A stretch of DNA of 64,000 nt, taken from contig CM048841.1 of NCBI GenBank assembly GCA_026545765.1, positions 87,836,636 through 87,900,635 of the forward strand. Direction: 5' to 3'. The notes beneath the pieces are model-generated. The model had not been told where the DNA came from. It did not search any database and worked only from the letters and a program-made list of their open reading frames with translations. Below, piece after piece: positions 45,520 to 56,601 of the stretch. Position 1 is the first letter of the stretch. The number at the start of each line of letters is the position of its first letter. The position numbers and the translations under genes are program-made. The stretch comes from Plantago major (lineage: Eukaryota > Streptophyta > Magnoliopsida > Lamiales > Plantaginaceae).

Positions 45520-45773
45520 TAACTGTAGCTACAAACTTTTTCTACATCCAAACAATTTTAAATTGAATTCATAAATTCATAATTTTTGTAATATTTTAAG
45601 TAAATGTCACTGTTATAAATAATGATTATTGACAACCTTAAAATCTAGTAATAATGTTTGAATATTTTTAAAAATAATTTCTTTTTTTCAATAGCGAATT
45701 TCGTAATTAACAATATGTTTTCTCGTTTAACACCATATTTTTTGTTGTTTCTTCATCCTTCTTTTCGATCCTA

Positions 45774-46151
45774 ATGGCTAGTTCATCCGCCAGTTCATCT
45801 CTACCCAGCTCCGCTGCCGTCCCTTCATCCAGCTCTGCCGACTCTACTTTCGATCATGGCCTCGTCTTTTCCGGCATGGCTCATCTTGTTACAACGAAAC
45901 TTAATTCTGAGAATTTTGTTAATTGGCACAGTCAAATTTATCCTCTGGTTACGGGATCTCGGCTTCTCCCGTTTCTTGATGGCACTAATCCCCCTCCACC
46001 GGAAGCAATCCCTGGCCCCAACAATACATCTTTTACAAATCCAGAATACCTTTCCTGGTTTTATCTTGACCAACGGATCATCAGCGTAAAAAATGGCATT
46101 CTCACGTCAATCACCATGTACGTTAGATTTAAATGCTTTAAATATTTCTAA
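45774..46151 (+). pseudogene. copia gag N-terminal fragment
   Basis: A Ser-rich start (MASSSASSSLPSSAAVPSSS) is followed by LVTTKLNSENFVNWHSQIYP and GSRLLPFLDGTNPPPPEAIP, the N-terminal signature of plant Ty1/copia gag. It stops after 125 residues, with non-gag residues at the end. There is no LTR or pol beside it. It lies within the large inverted-repeat element, so it could have been captured by that element or be a deleted older insertion. Confidence 0.75.
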
Positions 46152-46388
46152 GTGAGATCCAAGAAATTAACTTTTAATATGGTTATCGATTTTGAAACTA
46201 AGTTTTCCTATTTTTAGTTATAGACAAAATAGGAGACATTGGAGTGAGGAGAATTATGCGTCAGAATTGGTTGTTAGTGAGTAACAGGGTTAATATCACT
46301 AGTTAATTTCTCTTAATTAGCATGCTACCTGGACCAATAATATGTATAGGGTATTAAGTGGGGTATTTAATGAGGTAGAGATACTCCG

Positions 46389-47351
46389 AATTAAACAGTA
46401 TGCATGTATACTCACAATTTCACATGTCATGATAATTTTTTTATGATTTCAAAATAAATCAGTGAGTTCCCCAATTTAAAGCGGAAAATTATATCAATAA
46501 CTACTTTTAAACAATAGTAGTCCTTTGAAATAAATTATCTATATAAACAGTGGCAATGGCATAACAGTCCATCCACCGGTCAAGCCAACATTTTATAACA
46601 TTTCTGGCCCGGTTTTTAGTACACTCGGATCTATCACTGGGATATTCGAATTAATATGTGCAAACATTGCCTAACCAATTAGGTTGATGTATGTATGATA
46701 ACTAATAATTACTCAAGTATCAAAGTAGCAAGTTAGGCGAATTATATTGTGAATAATAACCATTATAAGCAAAGTTTGACATGGGTAGTAGTATACACTA
46801 CAGTTAGGAAATTCTATTAAAATTCTTGTGATAACCGCCTTATATATACTAATCCTAATTCAAAGAACAAGGTATTAAATTAATTGCTTGATCACTTTAC
46901 TATGACGCTTTCTGAGACGGATTAATTAGTTTATTAATTTTCTAATGATACTTGAACTCAAACATACTGGCTAGATATATGCATGTGTATATACTTTAGT
47001 ATCATTTGCATAATTTAGTAAAAAGGACTAGAAACTTTACTAAACTTTCGGTGAATTAACCTAATACTAGATGATTCAAATTAGAATATCATGACTGTAT
47101 GATATTGAACAAGAATTGGTCAAGAAAAGGGGGGGGGGGGGGGAAGAACAAATGGATAGCTCCAAGGAACCGGCTTCCGTTTCAGAATTTTGGTTTCATC
47201 ACATGAGAACACTCCCCAAATTTTATTACAACTAAAGATCATCTGCGTTACAACACTATATTAACACATGTGAGTTACATCATTATATTAACACAGGACT
47301 CTCCGAGTTACAACACTGTATTAACTCACGTCGGATCTTTTTTTTTAATAC
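46389..47351. other. copy B intergenic DNA homologous to 29120-30310
   Basis: No coding sequence. Matches include AAGCGGAAAATTATAT, ACTTTTAAACAATAG, TTGCCTAACCAATTA, GACGCTTTCTGAGA and ACATACTGGCTAGATATAT. A run of about 16 G at 47129-47144 replaces a short G-run in copy A. Three short direct repeats of ACAACACTATATTAACAC type lie at 47245-47330. Confidence 0.6.
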
Positions 47352-47354
47352 TTA

Positions 47355-47477
47355 GGCTCTGTTCTCTTCGTCTGAACAGAACTGAAGTGTAGTATAAAAA
47401 TCAACTAAGCAGAACCGAACTGAATGGATCTGAACTGAACTGAAATTAATGAGTTTTCAAATGAAGAGAACATAACC
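47355..47477. mobile_element. 123-bp Tourist-like MITE (shares Harbinger TIR)
   Basis: Left end GGCTCTGTTCTCTTCGTCTGAA, right end inverted GGTTATGTTCTCTTCATTTGAAAACTC. TTA lies on both sides (47352-47354 and 47478-47480). The interior is made of GAACTGAACTGA words, as in the MITE at 45377. Confidence 0.85.
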
Positions 47478-47564
47478 TTAGTGTCAAAGGGTTTTTTGTT
47501 AGAATTTTTCCCATAATTTTTATCGTATTATAATGTTTATTTCTCCCAATCTCGGATAAATATT

Positions 47565-48088
47565 TGTAGATTAGATTGAATTGTAAGTATGAAAGATCAG
47601 AAGAAAAGAAGAAGAGGATCTGTTCTAGTTTTGTTCTTGTTTGAAGAAGGAAGCATAAAACGTAATAAGCATGAAGAGTCGCATTTCTACTTATGCGAGT
47701 GATGTGGCTTCATCTGATTGGTTCTCTTCGGCTATTATGACGTAAGGAGGCGTGTGTGTTGGAGTATAAGTAGAAGAATGCTTCTACTATAGCAGTTACG
47801 TTTTTCATCTTTGTAATAGAAATAACAAACTTCTTCTTCTTCATTTTGCTCTGTTCATTCTTCTGTTCAGTTTCTTCTGTAAATCAGAGATTGAAGCTTG
47901 TTGTAAACACTCTCTGTTGATCAATAAAGAATCCTTGATTGCTCCCGTGGATATAGGCATTTGCCGAACCACGTAAAACATTGTGTCATTGTCGATTACT
48001 TTGATTGTTTGTGTTTGATCGAGTGTTTCTTTGTTCGATTATTTTGAGTTTGTTTGATTGTTGAATTATCGATTGTTTGAGCTTAACA
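47565..48088 (+). repeat. 5' LTR of copia element 1
   Basis: 524-bp LTR, TGTAGATTAG...GCTTAACA. AATAAA at 47923-47928 is a polyadenylation candidate. The 3' copy is 52214-52702 plus 54887-54918. The primer site at 48091 reads TGGCGCGTCTGTGGGAAAG and lacks one C found in the primer sites at 7423 and 57346. Confidence 0.92.
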
Positions 48089-48130
48089 ATTGGCGCGTCT
48101 GTGGGAAAGACTGAATCGATAACTGCTACA

Positions 48131-51100
48131 ATGACGACAACAACAAGTTTTACAATTGGAAAGCTCACTGATAAGGTGGATTTCACTCTGTGGAAACACA
48201 AGATGGAATGCTTGTTAGAGCAACAAGGATTGAATCAAGCTCTGCTTGGAGATGCCGGATTTCCAAAGGAATGTGATGAAGCTGAGAAGAAGCGCATCAT
48301 TGGAAAGGCTCGGAGCACTGTGGTTCTCTCCCTTAGTGATATTGTAATGAGAGAAGTTATGAAGTTAAAGACAGCTAAAGAAGTGTGGGATAAACTGGAA
48401 GAACTGTATCATGTCAAGACGTCTGCAAGCAAGATGAGAATGAAACAAAAATTCTTCGCTTACAGGATGAAGTCTGACAAATCAGTGATTGAACAATTGG
48501 ATGAGTTCAATCAACTGTGTGTGGAGCTTGAAGCATTAGATATTACTGTGGCAGATGAGGATAAAACAGTTATCCTATTGAGCTCTTTACCAAAGAGCTA
48601 TGAGCACTTTGTGGATGCAATTGTGATGTCAAAACCTGATGGTTTGAAAGCTGCAGATGTTGAGAAGGCACTGAGGAACAATCTTGATCAGAAGGTGACC
48701 AGTAATCAGTCTGACATAGTTGCTGAAAGCCTGGCTATCAAGAATGCTTGGAACAAGAATCAGGCATCAAGGAAAAAGAAGCTCAAGCCACAGAAGGAAT
48801 CTAGTAACTCCACTGGTGAATTCATTGAGAGGAGAAAGTGCTATCACTGTAAGAAGCCTGGACATCTAAAGAAAAATTGCTATCTTCTAAAGAAAGACAA
48901 GAAGAATACAGACTCTCAAGGTCAAGGTGGAGCACATGTTGCAGATATTGCAGAAGCTTCTCATACTTATGATGAAGCTGAGGTACTTTCTATCACCAAT
49001 TCTACATCTGGTTTAAATTGGATTTTAGACTTAGGATGCTCTTTCCATATGTGTCATATAAGGGAGTGGTTTGAGATGTTTAATAGTAATCACAGTGGAC
49101 ATGTGTTACTAGGAGATGATCATGCATGTGCTATTAAGGGTATTGGCAATATCAGGATTAAAATGCATGATGGAGTTACTAGAATTCTCACTGGTGTTAG
49201 ATATATACCAGAGTTAAAGAGAAATCTCATATCACTTGGTACTTTAGACAAAATGGGATATCAGTATGGTGGAATCAATGGTGTTATGTCAGTATACAAA
49301 GGTGAAAATACTGTTATTAAAGCAGATTTGAGGAATGGTCTGTATTATCTTCAAGGTGAAGTGATCAGTGAGGCATCAGGTGTAGTATCCACTGTGTCAG
49401 TTAAAGACAAAACTCAACTATGGCACAGAAGATTGGCACACATAAGTGAGAAAGGTCTCAAGGAGTTATCTAAACAGAACTTACTGTGTGGAGATAAGAT
49501 ATCAAGGATTGATTTCTGTGAAGATTGTGTGTTAGGAAAATCACACAAATCTAGCTATGGTACAGGAAAACACACCACTGAGGCCATACTTGATTATGTG
49601 CAGTCAGACCCATGGGGTCCTGCTACAGTGGAAACAATGAATGGTGGCAGATACTACATGTCAATCATAGATGATTTCTCAAGGAAAGTCTGGATTATAA
49701 TATTGAAATCCAAGGATGAGGCATTCACTAAGTTTAGGGAATGGTTAAGTGAAGTTGAGAATCATATTGGGAGAAAACTAAAATACCTCAGAACTGATAA
49801 TAGTTTGGAGTACTTGTCAACTGAGTTCAATGATTACTGCAAATCCAAAGGCATTATAAGGCACAGGACAGTACCTGGTACTCCACAGCAAAATGGAGTT
49901 GCTAAAAGGTATAATAGAACTATGCTTGAAAGGATCAGGTGTATGTTGATCAGCTCAGGGTTGAGTAAGAAGTTTTGGGGAGAAGCAGCTAATACAGCAT
50001 GTTATCTCATAAACAGAAGTCCTACATCTGTTATGAAGTTCAAAACACCTGAGGAGATATGGTATAATCATGCACCTAAGTATGATTACTTAAAATTGTT
50101 TGGTTGTCTGGGACTGGTGCATATCAAACAGGACAAGCTTGAAACTAGGGCTCTTAAATGCATTTTTCTGGGATATCCTAAAGGTGTTAAAGGATACAAA
50201 TTATGGAGCATAGATCATAGAAAATGCATACTCAGTAGAAATGTTGTCTTCAATGAAGAAATTATGCCACTAAAAGCTAAAGTTGCTAGTGAGCCACAGG
50301 TGCCTGTTACTGATGAGTCAAATGATGGAATAATATCAATTGAAACTCATAGTAATACCGATGTTGAGGTGGAGCCTGCAGATGATACATATGATGAGCA
50401 AGTAACTGATGATATAGTAACACCTAATAATGATGCAGTTGTTGAAGAAACAGGACACATAAATGAGCAGAACAATGAAAGATCAAGGAGAGTCAGACAA
50501 GCACCTGATATGTTGGCATATGGTAGAGTTGCCAAATCCTACATGATCTCATATGCATTGAGCATAGCTGAAGATTTATGCTATCCTGAACCAAATAGTT
50601 ACACAGAAGCAGCCACTGGTAAAGAGAAGCATCACTGGCTTAATGCAATTAAAGAGGAACTGGAGTCATTGTACAAGAACAATACATGGTCTATTGTTAC
50701 AGTACCAAAGAATGCAAAGCTAGTAGGATGCAAATGGATCTTCAAGAAGAAAGATGAGTCTGCTATTGGTGGGACTGTGAGATTTAAAGCTAGATTAGTA
50801 GCTAAAGGGTTCACTCAGAGAGAAGGCATTGATTATAATGAAATATTCTCTCCTGTGGTTAAGCATACTTCTATTAGGGTCTTACTGTCTATTGTCAGTC
50901 AGTATGGGTTATTTCTACAACAAATAGATGTCAAAACAGCTTTTCTTCATGGGAATCTTGAAGAAGATATATATATATGAGAATACCTGATGGAGTCAAA
51001 GTGAACAATGCTATTACTAAGGCATGCTTATTAAAGAAATCTCTTTATGGTCTTAAACAGTCACCAAGACAGTGGTACAAGAGATTTGATGAATTTGTAA

Positions 51101-52165
51101 CTTCAGTGGGATTTATAAGGAGCTGTTATGACAGTTGCATCTATCAGAAAGGTAATGAAAGCTCAGGATTTCTGTACTTACTGCTTTATGTTAATGACAT
51201 ACTGATTGCAGGGAAGTGTAAACTTATGATTGAAGATGTCAAGAAGGATCTCAATAAGGAATTTGAGATGAAGGATCTTGGATATGCAAAGAGAATCCTA
51301 GGCATGGACATATGCAGGAGTTCTGATCAAAGAGTTACTACACTCACACAGTTGAGTTATCTGTCAAAGGTGCTGCATAAATTCAATATGCATGAGTGTA
51401 AGCCAACTTCAGTACCAATCAGTCAAAGTGTAAAAATTTCAATTACTCAGTGTCCAACCAGTGATATAGAGAATGGAATCAATTCCATATGCTAGTGCAG
51501 TTGGAAGCATTATGTACACTATGGTTTGCTACAGGCCTGACTTGGCATTTTCCATGAGTATCATAAGCAGGTTTATGAGTAATCCAGGGTATGATCACTG
51601 GGAAGTTGTGAAGGGTGTATTGAGGTTTATCAAGGGTACAGCAGGTCATGGCTTATATTTCAAAGCTGCAGACAATGTTGATCAACCACTAGTAGGCTAT
51701 GTGGATGCAGATTTTGCTGCAAATTCAGACACAAGGAAGTCCAATACTGGCTATGTGTTTACTCTTTATAGAACAGCTATTATTTGGAATAGCTCACAAC
51801 AATCTGTGGTGGCATTGTCCACAACTGAGGCAGAGTTTATTGCTCTTACTGAGGCAATCAAAGAAGCAATTTGGCTTAAAGGATTGTTAAAGGAGCTGGG
51901 ATATAATCAGGAGTGTGTAACTATCTTTTGTGATAACCAAAGTGCAATCCAGTTAGCAAAGCATCAGGTTTACCATGAAAGAACCAAGCATATTGATGTT
52001 AGGCTTTATTACATCAGGGATGTTATTGCAGAAGGGATGATAAAAGTTGAGAAGATTCACACTTCTGTGAATATGTCTGATAGCTTGACAAAGGCAGTTC
52101 ATGTAGCCAAGTTCAAGCTATGTTCCTCATTGATGGGAATACAGGAAGGGTTACTCCTACCTTGA
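48131..52165 (+). pseudogene. copia element 1 gag-pol polyprotein, broken
   Basis: Starts at ATG 48131. Order: gag, then zinc knuckle [15 protein letters not shown] (about 48840), protease, integrase ([22 protein letters not shown], then core at 49600-49920), RT (about 50640-51300) and RNase H (to 52165, FCDNQSAIQLAKH). This is the normal copia order. Breaks: a (AT)n expansion at about 50965 shifts the frame and makes a stop at 50978; a second shift lies near 51470. Key-residue changes: protease D-S-G reads DLG (LDLGCSFHM), the integrase catalytic Glu is Lys ([10 protein letters not shown]), and RT YVDD reads YVND. No enzyme of this copy should work except perhaps RNase H. Confidence 0.93.
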
Positions 52166-52213
52166 GGAGTGAGATGGAGTCAATCAAGGGGGAATTCAAT
52201 CTAGGTGGAGATT

Positions 52214-52702
52214 TGTAGATTAGATTGAATTGTAAGTATGAAAGATCAGAAGAAAAGAAGAAGAGGATCTGTTCTGGTTTTGTTCTTGTTTGAAGAAGGA
52301 AGCATAAAACGTAATAAGCATGAAGAGTCGCATTTCTACTTATGCGAGTGATGTTCCTTCATCTGATTGGTTCTCTTCGGCTATTATGACGTAAGGAGGC
52401 GTGTGTGTTGGAGTATAAGTAGAAGAACGCTTCTACTATAGCAGTTACGTTTTTCATCTTTGTAACAGAAATAACAAACTTCTTCTTCATTTTGCTTTGT
52501 TCATTCTTCTGTTCAGTTTCTTCTGTAAATCAGAGATTGAAGCTTGTTGTAAACACTCTCTGTTGATCAATAAAGAATCCTTGATTGCTCCCGTGGATGT
52601 AGGCATTTGCCGAACCACGTAAAACATTGTGTCATTGTCGATTACTTTGATTGTTTGTGTTTGATCGAGTGTTTCTTTGTTCGATTGTTTCGAGTTTGTT
52701 TG
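52214..52702 (+). repeat. 3' LTR of copia element 1, left part
   Basis: Matches 47565 to about 48056 of the 5' LTR. It stops at GTTTG (52698-52702), which is repeated at 54882-54886 after the nested element. The remaining 32 bases of the LTR follow at 54887-54918. A GGTGGAG purine-rich tract lies just before it. Confidence 0.92.
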
Positions 52703-52888
52703 TGAAAGAATATGAGTCCGTGACCCTTTCTATTGATCTCATTCAATATATATACTAGTTACAAGATAAGAGTATAACTCAACTAGGATTAGGAATTCTA
52801 CTACAACACTAAGTATAACTAAACTAGGATTAGGAATTCTACTATAATACTAACTATACTAAATATTCTATTCTAATATTTACATAGT

Positions 52889-54277
52889 CTAACACTCCCC
52901 CGCAGTCAAAACAGGAGGTGGAAACATGTTGAGACTGTCCCTATAATCTTCAAAGAAAACCAGCTGATGAATAGGCCAATGCTTAGACAAAGCAAGAAAA
53001 GCAAGACTCGGGACCGTACGAATCGTCGCTGGTTGAACCACCGGGCTAAAATTCTCGCCACAATCAATGCCAACCTGCTGTATTTTTCTATCACCGGAAC
53101 GAAGGTGTTGGTCGGGTGAAGGGTGGACTGGAGGAGGGGCTTGTTGGGGTGAAGGATCAGAATCTGGATGCGAATCGATTCGTGATCTAGATTGCAAAGG
53201 ATCGTAAACGGATAGGAAATCGGATTCGGATCGATGCAAAACTGGATTCAGGACTGGATTCTGCAATCCAGATTGCAATGGATCAGAAGCTTTGGCGGAT
53301 GTCAGATGCGAAGTAGCTCTAGTATCCATGTACCAGGTTGGATCCGGTTGCTGCAACGACATCGTATGCATTACCGACTCAATCACGGTCGGAGCATACG
53401 GACCCTGCGAAGACATCGACTCCATGTAAGCGTGCGAATTGGGATGAGAACCCAAAATTCCATGCTGAGGGCGTATATATTGCGCAGCTGGAGCAGGATG
53501 GACTGCGTCATAGGCCCATGGCTTGGCGGGGAAGGGACTGGGCGGTGGAGCCCAGCATGGCGTAGCAGTGGGCGCGCCAGAATTGTTCTTCCTTTGCTTG
53601 TTGCGTTTGTTACCCTGTCCAGGTGGACTGGGTTGAGCAGAATTGACATAATGCATATCCTGGGTCGAAGTAATCAAAGCTACACCGGAGGAAGAAGAGG
53701 ATGCCATAGCTTGGAGTTCTCGTTCCTCAAGACAGAGAGAAGAACGAGCCTGAGAGAACTTCGGTAACAGATTCGCATGACATATCTGCGTTCCAACACA
53801 TGTGTAAGCTTCCGTAAGATCAGAAACCAACTGTAAAACCAAGCGGTGATCATCAACTGGAGCCCCAACATTCTTCAGTTGATCAGCAAGGCTCTTAAGG
53901 TGTTGACAAGTTGCATTAGCGTTAGTAAAATCCTCCATGCGAGTAGTCGCAAAATCCTGTCCAAGAGTAATTGCTCGCGACGTCTCGTGATCTTGAAAAA
54001 TATCCTTCAATCGATTCCAAGCTTCCATAGCAGTAGCATCGGGTTCAATGATGGTGTTTAGCAAATCTAGTGAGATCGTCATATAAATCCATTGAAGCAC
54101 AGTTGCATCAACGGTATCCCAAAGTTCTTTTTCTTCCGCCGTGGTAGGAGGAGTAATAACCGTATCCTTAGGAGAAGGGAGGATATGGAGTAGAACTTTG
54201 TGAGAACGAGCATGAATCTTGAAGACCTCGTTGTGTACCATATTGTGAATTTTCCATATCAAGGATAATTGGAACAT
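52889..54277 (-). pseudogene. copia element 3 gag fused to protease and RT scraps
   Basis: 462-residue frame. gag: WIYMTISLDLLNTIIEPDAT, AWNRLKDIFQDHETSRAITL and KSLADQLKNVGAPVDDHRLV (UBN2-type gag). A Pro-rich region with KRNKQRKNNSG follows. Then a protease start, WYMDTRATSHLTS, in which the usual D-T-G reads DTR. After repeated-looking filler (DPLQSGLQNPV, DPLQSRSRIDS) an RT fragment appears (GIDCGENFSPVVQPATIRT, then LSKHWPIHQL) and ends. The N-terminal gag continues upstream in another frame to about 54363, so a frameshift near 54240 is likely. Non-autonomous. Confidence 0.85.
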
Positions 54278-54690
54278 GGTTGCGGATATTTGAAACCGTG
54301 AAATTTGGGGTGGAAGGTGGAGGTAGCCGAAGCTGTTTGGGGAGAGGAGGTACCGTTAGTCATATCTGCGGACTTCAGACAAATAAACGGATTTATAGGA
54401 AGCTGTAGAGAGGATCGCTAATGACAAAACGGAGCAATCAGAAAGTGAATCTTGTAGCGCATCAGAGCGATCGAACAACAAGAATGAGAAATACGGCAAG
54501 CAAGCAGCTGAGAAAGAAAAAAGCGGCAAGCAAGCAGCAGAAAAAGAAGGAAGCAGGAGAAAAAGAAGGAATCAGGAGAAAAAGAAAGGAAGCAAGCAGG
54601 AGAAAGAAGAAGAGAAAGACGAACGGAAAATAATATGGCAGCGGAAGAGAGGACCAATGCTCGTTAGAGTCTTACATGGCTCTGATACCA

Positions 54691-54881
54691 TGAAAGAATA
54701 TGAGTCCGTGACCCTTTCTATTGATCTCATTCAATATATATACTAGATTCTGAAAGAAGTATAACTCAACTAGGATTAGGAATTCTACTACAACACTAAG
54801 TATAACTAAACTAGGATTAGGAATTCTACTATAATACTAACTATACTAAATATTCTATTTTAATATTTACATAGTCTAACA
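54691..54881 (-). repeat. 5' LTR of copia element 3 (right-hand copy)
   Basis: 191 bp, 5' on the minus strand because the initiator-Met primer site abuts its left edge at 54690. It contains two copies of an ACTAGGATTAGGAATTCTACTA word. The partner LTR is 52703-52894. Confidence 0.92.
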
Positions 54882-54923
54882 GTTTGATTGTTGAATTATC
54901 GATTGTTTGAGCTTAACAATATA

Positions 54924-55637
54924 CGCATAATTATGTCACACGGTTATATAATATATCTTGGGGACGGGTGGTTTTAAAAAATGAGTATATTTTATGAGAC
55001 TAACCCTGAATGCCGCGTACTTGCTTCTTTATTTTCTTTTAACGTGTTTGCCTTGATTAATTGGTACTAAATACATGTTTCATTGAGAAATTGAGGTCGC
55101 TTAGGAAATTAATAGCATGGAGACTTCTATACAGATTGAAACTTTAGTTATGTGGCTACACGTACATAAGAGATATGGGGCCTCCAAGTCTACCTTTTCT
55201 GATGTATGTAGCTTTGAACCCTCCCTTGAGTTAATGTCCAACAAGTGGGAAGAGTTTGCTACCCCCACCGATCCACCAACATGGGAGCGGAGGTGATTTT
55301 AAACTAAAAAATGACATGTCGTGGTTTATTAGTAATCTAGGAATTGAAGAATTCTATTTACCGGTTGAGGTGAAAAAGTATTTTGAGTGTATAGCAAAAT
55401 ATATATGTGTGTCGTATCAATTGAAAAGTGGAGCCTCTTCCATTGGGAGGACCTATGTTTTCTTCTCATTGTCTCCAAGTAAGAAATATTCATGCTCCAC
55501 ACACATATGTGGGTGTTAGAACACTTGGAAAGATGGCAAAATTTAGGGAGGAAAGTATTTATAATGTGCAGTGACCAATGTACAATTTATAAGAATGGAG
55601 GACTACGACTGCAATTGGTCGATGAGTATAGATAGTA
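54924..55637. other. copy B intergenic DNA homologous to 33270-35520
   Basis: No coding sequence. It matches copy A in GGGAAGAGTTTG, TACCCCCAC, GATCCACCAAC, GGAATTGAAGA and GGACCTATGTTTTCTTCTCAT, without the Harbinger and long-TIR insertions present in copy A. It therefore preserves both empty sites. Confidence 0.65.
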
Positions 55638-55894
55638 CTCCCTCCATTTCAGAGAAAGTGTTACATTTTGACTTTGACCGGTCAACTGTCTTCGAGTTTG
55701 ACAATAAATTACTCATAAACGATAATAGTAAATAATTTAATAAAATCATATAATAAAAATTTAATTACTAAACTTTTATTATATAATTTTAATAATTTAT
55801 TTATTAATATCGTTTAAGAGTAAATTGTGGTCAAACGCGAAGACAGTTGACCGCAGAATAGTAAAATGTAACACTTTTTCTGAAATGGAGGGAG
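55638..55894. mobile_element. 257-bp Stowaway-type MITE
   Basis: CTCCCTCCATTTCAGA at the left end and TCTGAAATGGAGGGAG at the right end are inverted copies. The arms continue inward (AAAGTGTTACATTTTGACT; GGTCAACTGTCTTCG against CGAAGACAGTTGACC). TA flanks both ends (55636-55637 and 55895-55896), as in Stowaway/Mariner elements. Non-coding. Confidence 0.92.
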
Positions 55895-55896
55895 TA

Positions 55897-56601
55897 TATT
55901 AATTACAAGGACTCAACTGAATTGAAGAAGAACTTTTGGGCGCTTTAAACAATTACACAATCAAAAAAATACTTTGTACACAGAGCTGTAAATATTGTAC
56001 TTCCCAATTTCTAGGGCTCGTTATAACCGAAGAAAAATTAGCAGTTACGTTTCTTCTTTTTTTACTAGTTTTTCCCTGTAAATTCCTCCCATACATTGCA
56101 GAGATTCAGTGGGATGTGGAAAATCGACACTTCTAAATTTTTTTCCTCGCTGTTTATTCAGTACCAGTTCGTTGAATGAAAATTTAATCATTTGGTTTGT
56201 TCTTCAAGCTCGACTCTGTTTCAATTCCAAGTGAGTAATGTGAAAGACCTGATTTTCCTAGAAAAATCGATATCACATTAGTATTCAGGAATATGGTCTT
56301 TCCTCGTATTAAAAAAAGTCAGGATTTTAATGAGAAATTCACTTCAATTCCAGCTTCTCATCGAACTTGTAGTAAGATTTCACACCTTTGGTTTCATGTT
56401 TACAGAATCAGTTAGCCTGTGCCCAGGAGGAAGATGAATTGGGAAAACGTGCACGCTAGTTTTTCGCATTGTTTGAGCTTTTCAGCATATTTTGCATCTG
56501 TAATATTTCCGCACTTCAATTCTAACTTCTAAAGATGTTTTACACAACAAAGTACATAAATCTCATTACATGTCAGACAGTGATAGTACTCATTTTGATA
56601 C
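55897..56601. other. copy B intergenic DNA before copia element 2
   Basis: Matches 35620-36130 of copy A (CAATTTCTAGGG, GAGATTCAGTGGGAT, CAGACAGTGATAGTACTCATT). There is an insertion of about 130 bases near 56200-56340 with no clear identity. The last five bases, GATAC, are the left target duplication of the copia element. No coding sequence. Confidence 0.6.

Larger units (their letters stand above)
40964..46388. mobile_element. large inverted-repeat element hosting a hAT element, a MITE and a gag scrap
   Basis: About 190 bases at 40964-41165 (GGATCCTCTACCCTATTAAATACC, TATTATTGGACCACGTGGCATG, TTAATTAAGA, GGTGATATTAAC) reappear inverted at about 46206-46388. Subtracting the hAT element (41177-45168, with its 8-base duplication) and the MITE (45377-45519) leaves roughly 1.3 kb. 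The interior holds a copia gag-like fragment at 45774-46151. No transposase of its own is left. A clean target-site duplication was not found (TTAAATAAC against TTAAACAGT at best), so class and exact ends are open. Confidence 0.6.
52703..54881 (-). mobile_element. copia element 3, reversed, internally deleted, nested in an LTR
   Basis: LTRs of about 190 bp at 52703-52894 and 54691-54881, reading TGTTAGAC...TCTTTCA on the minus strand, with a perfect 5-base duplication GTTTG on both sides. Next to the right LTR (minus strand) is TGGTATCAGAGCCATG, the classic primer site for initiator tRNA-Met in copia elements. Next to the left LTR is a GCGGGGGAG polypurine tract. The interior is only about 1.8 kb and codes gag plus scraps of protease and RT, so integrase and most of RT/RNase H are deleted. 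LTRs differ at a few places. It is the youngest layer here, since it lies inside another LTR. Confidence 0.93.
47565..54918 (+). mobile_element. Ty1/copia element 1, 3' LTR split by a nested insertion
   Basis: 5' LTR 47565-48088, primer site, gag-pol 48131-52165, and a 3' LTR in two pieces: 52214-52702 and 54887-54918. The 3' LTR is split by a reversed copia element (52703-54881) flanked by GTTTG. Without the insertion the element is about 5.2 kb. The outer flanks ATATT (47560-47564) and ATATA (54919-54923) agree in four of five bases. The two LTRs differ at roughly ten places (for example GATATAGGC against GATGTAGGC), so the insertion is not old, yet the pol gene carries several disabling changes. 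Confidence 0.93.

Noticed and set aside
53234..53767. 177-codon plus-strand frame opposite copia element 3 gag
   Set aside because: It is the shadow of a GC-rich gag frame on the minus strand. The composition is Arg/Trp-rich with no motif.
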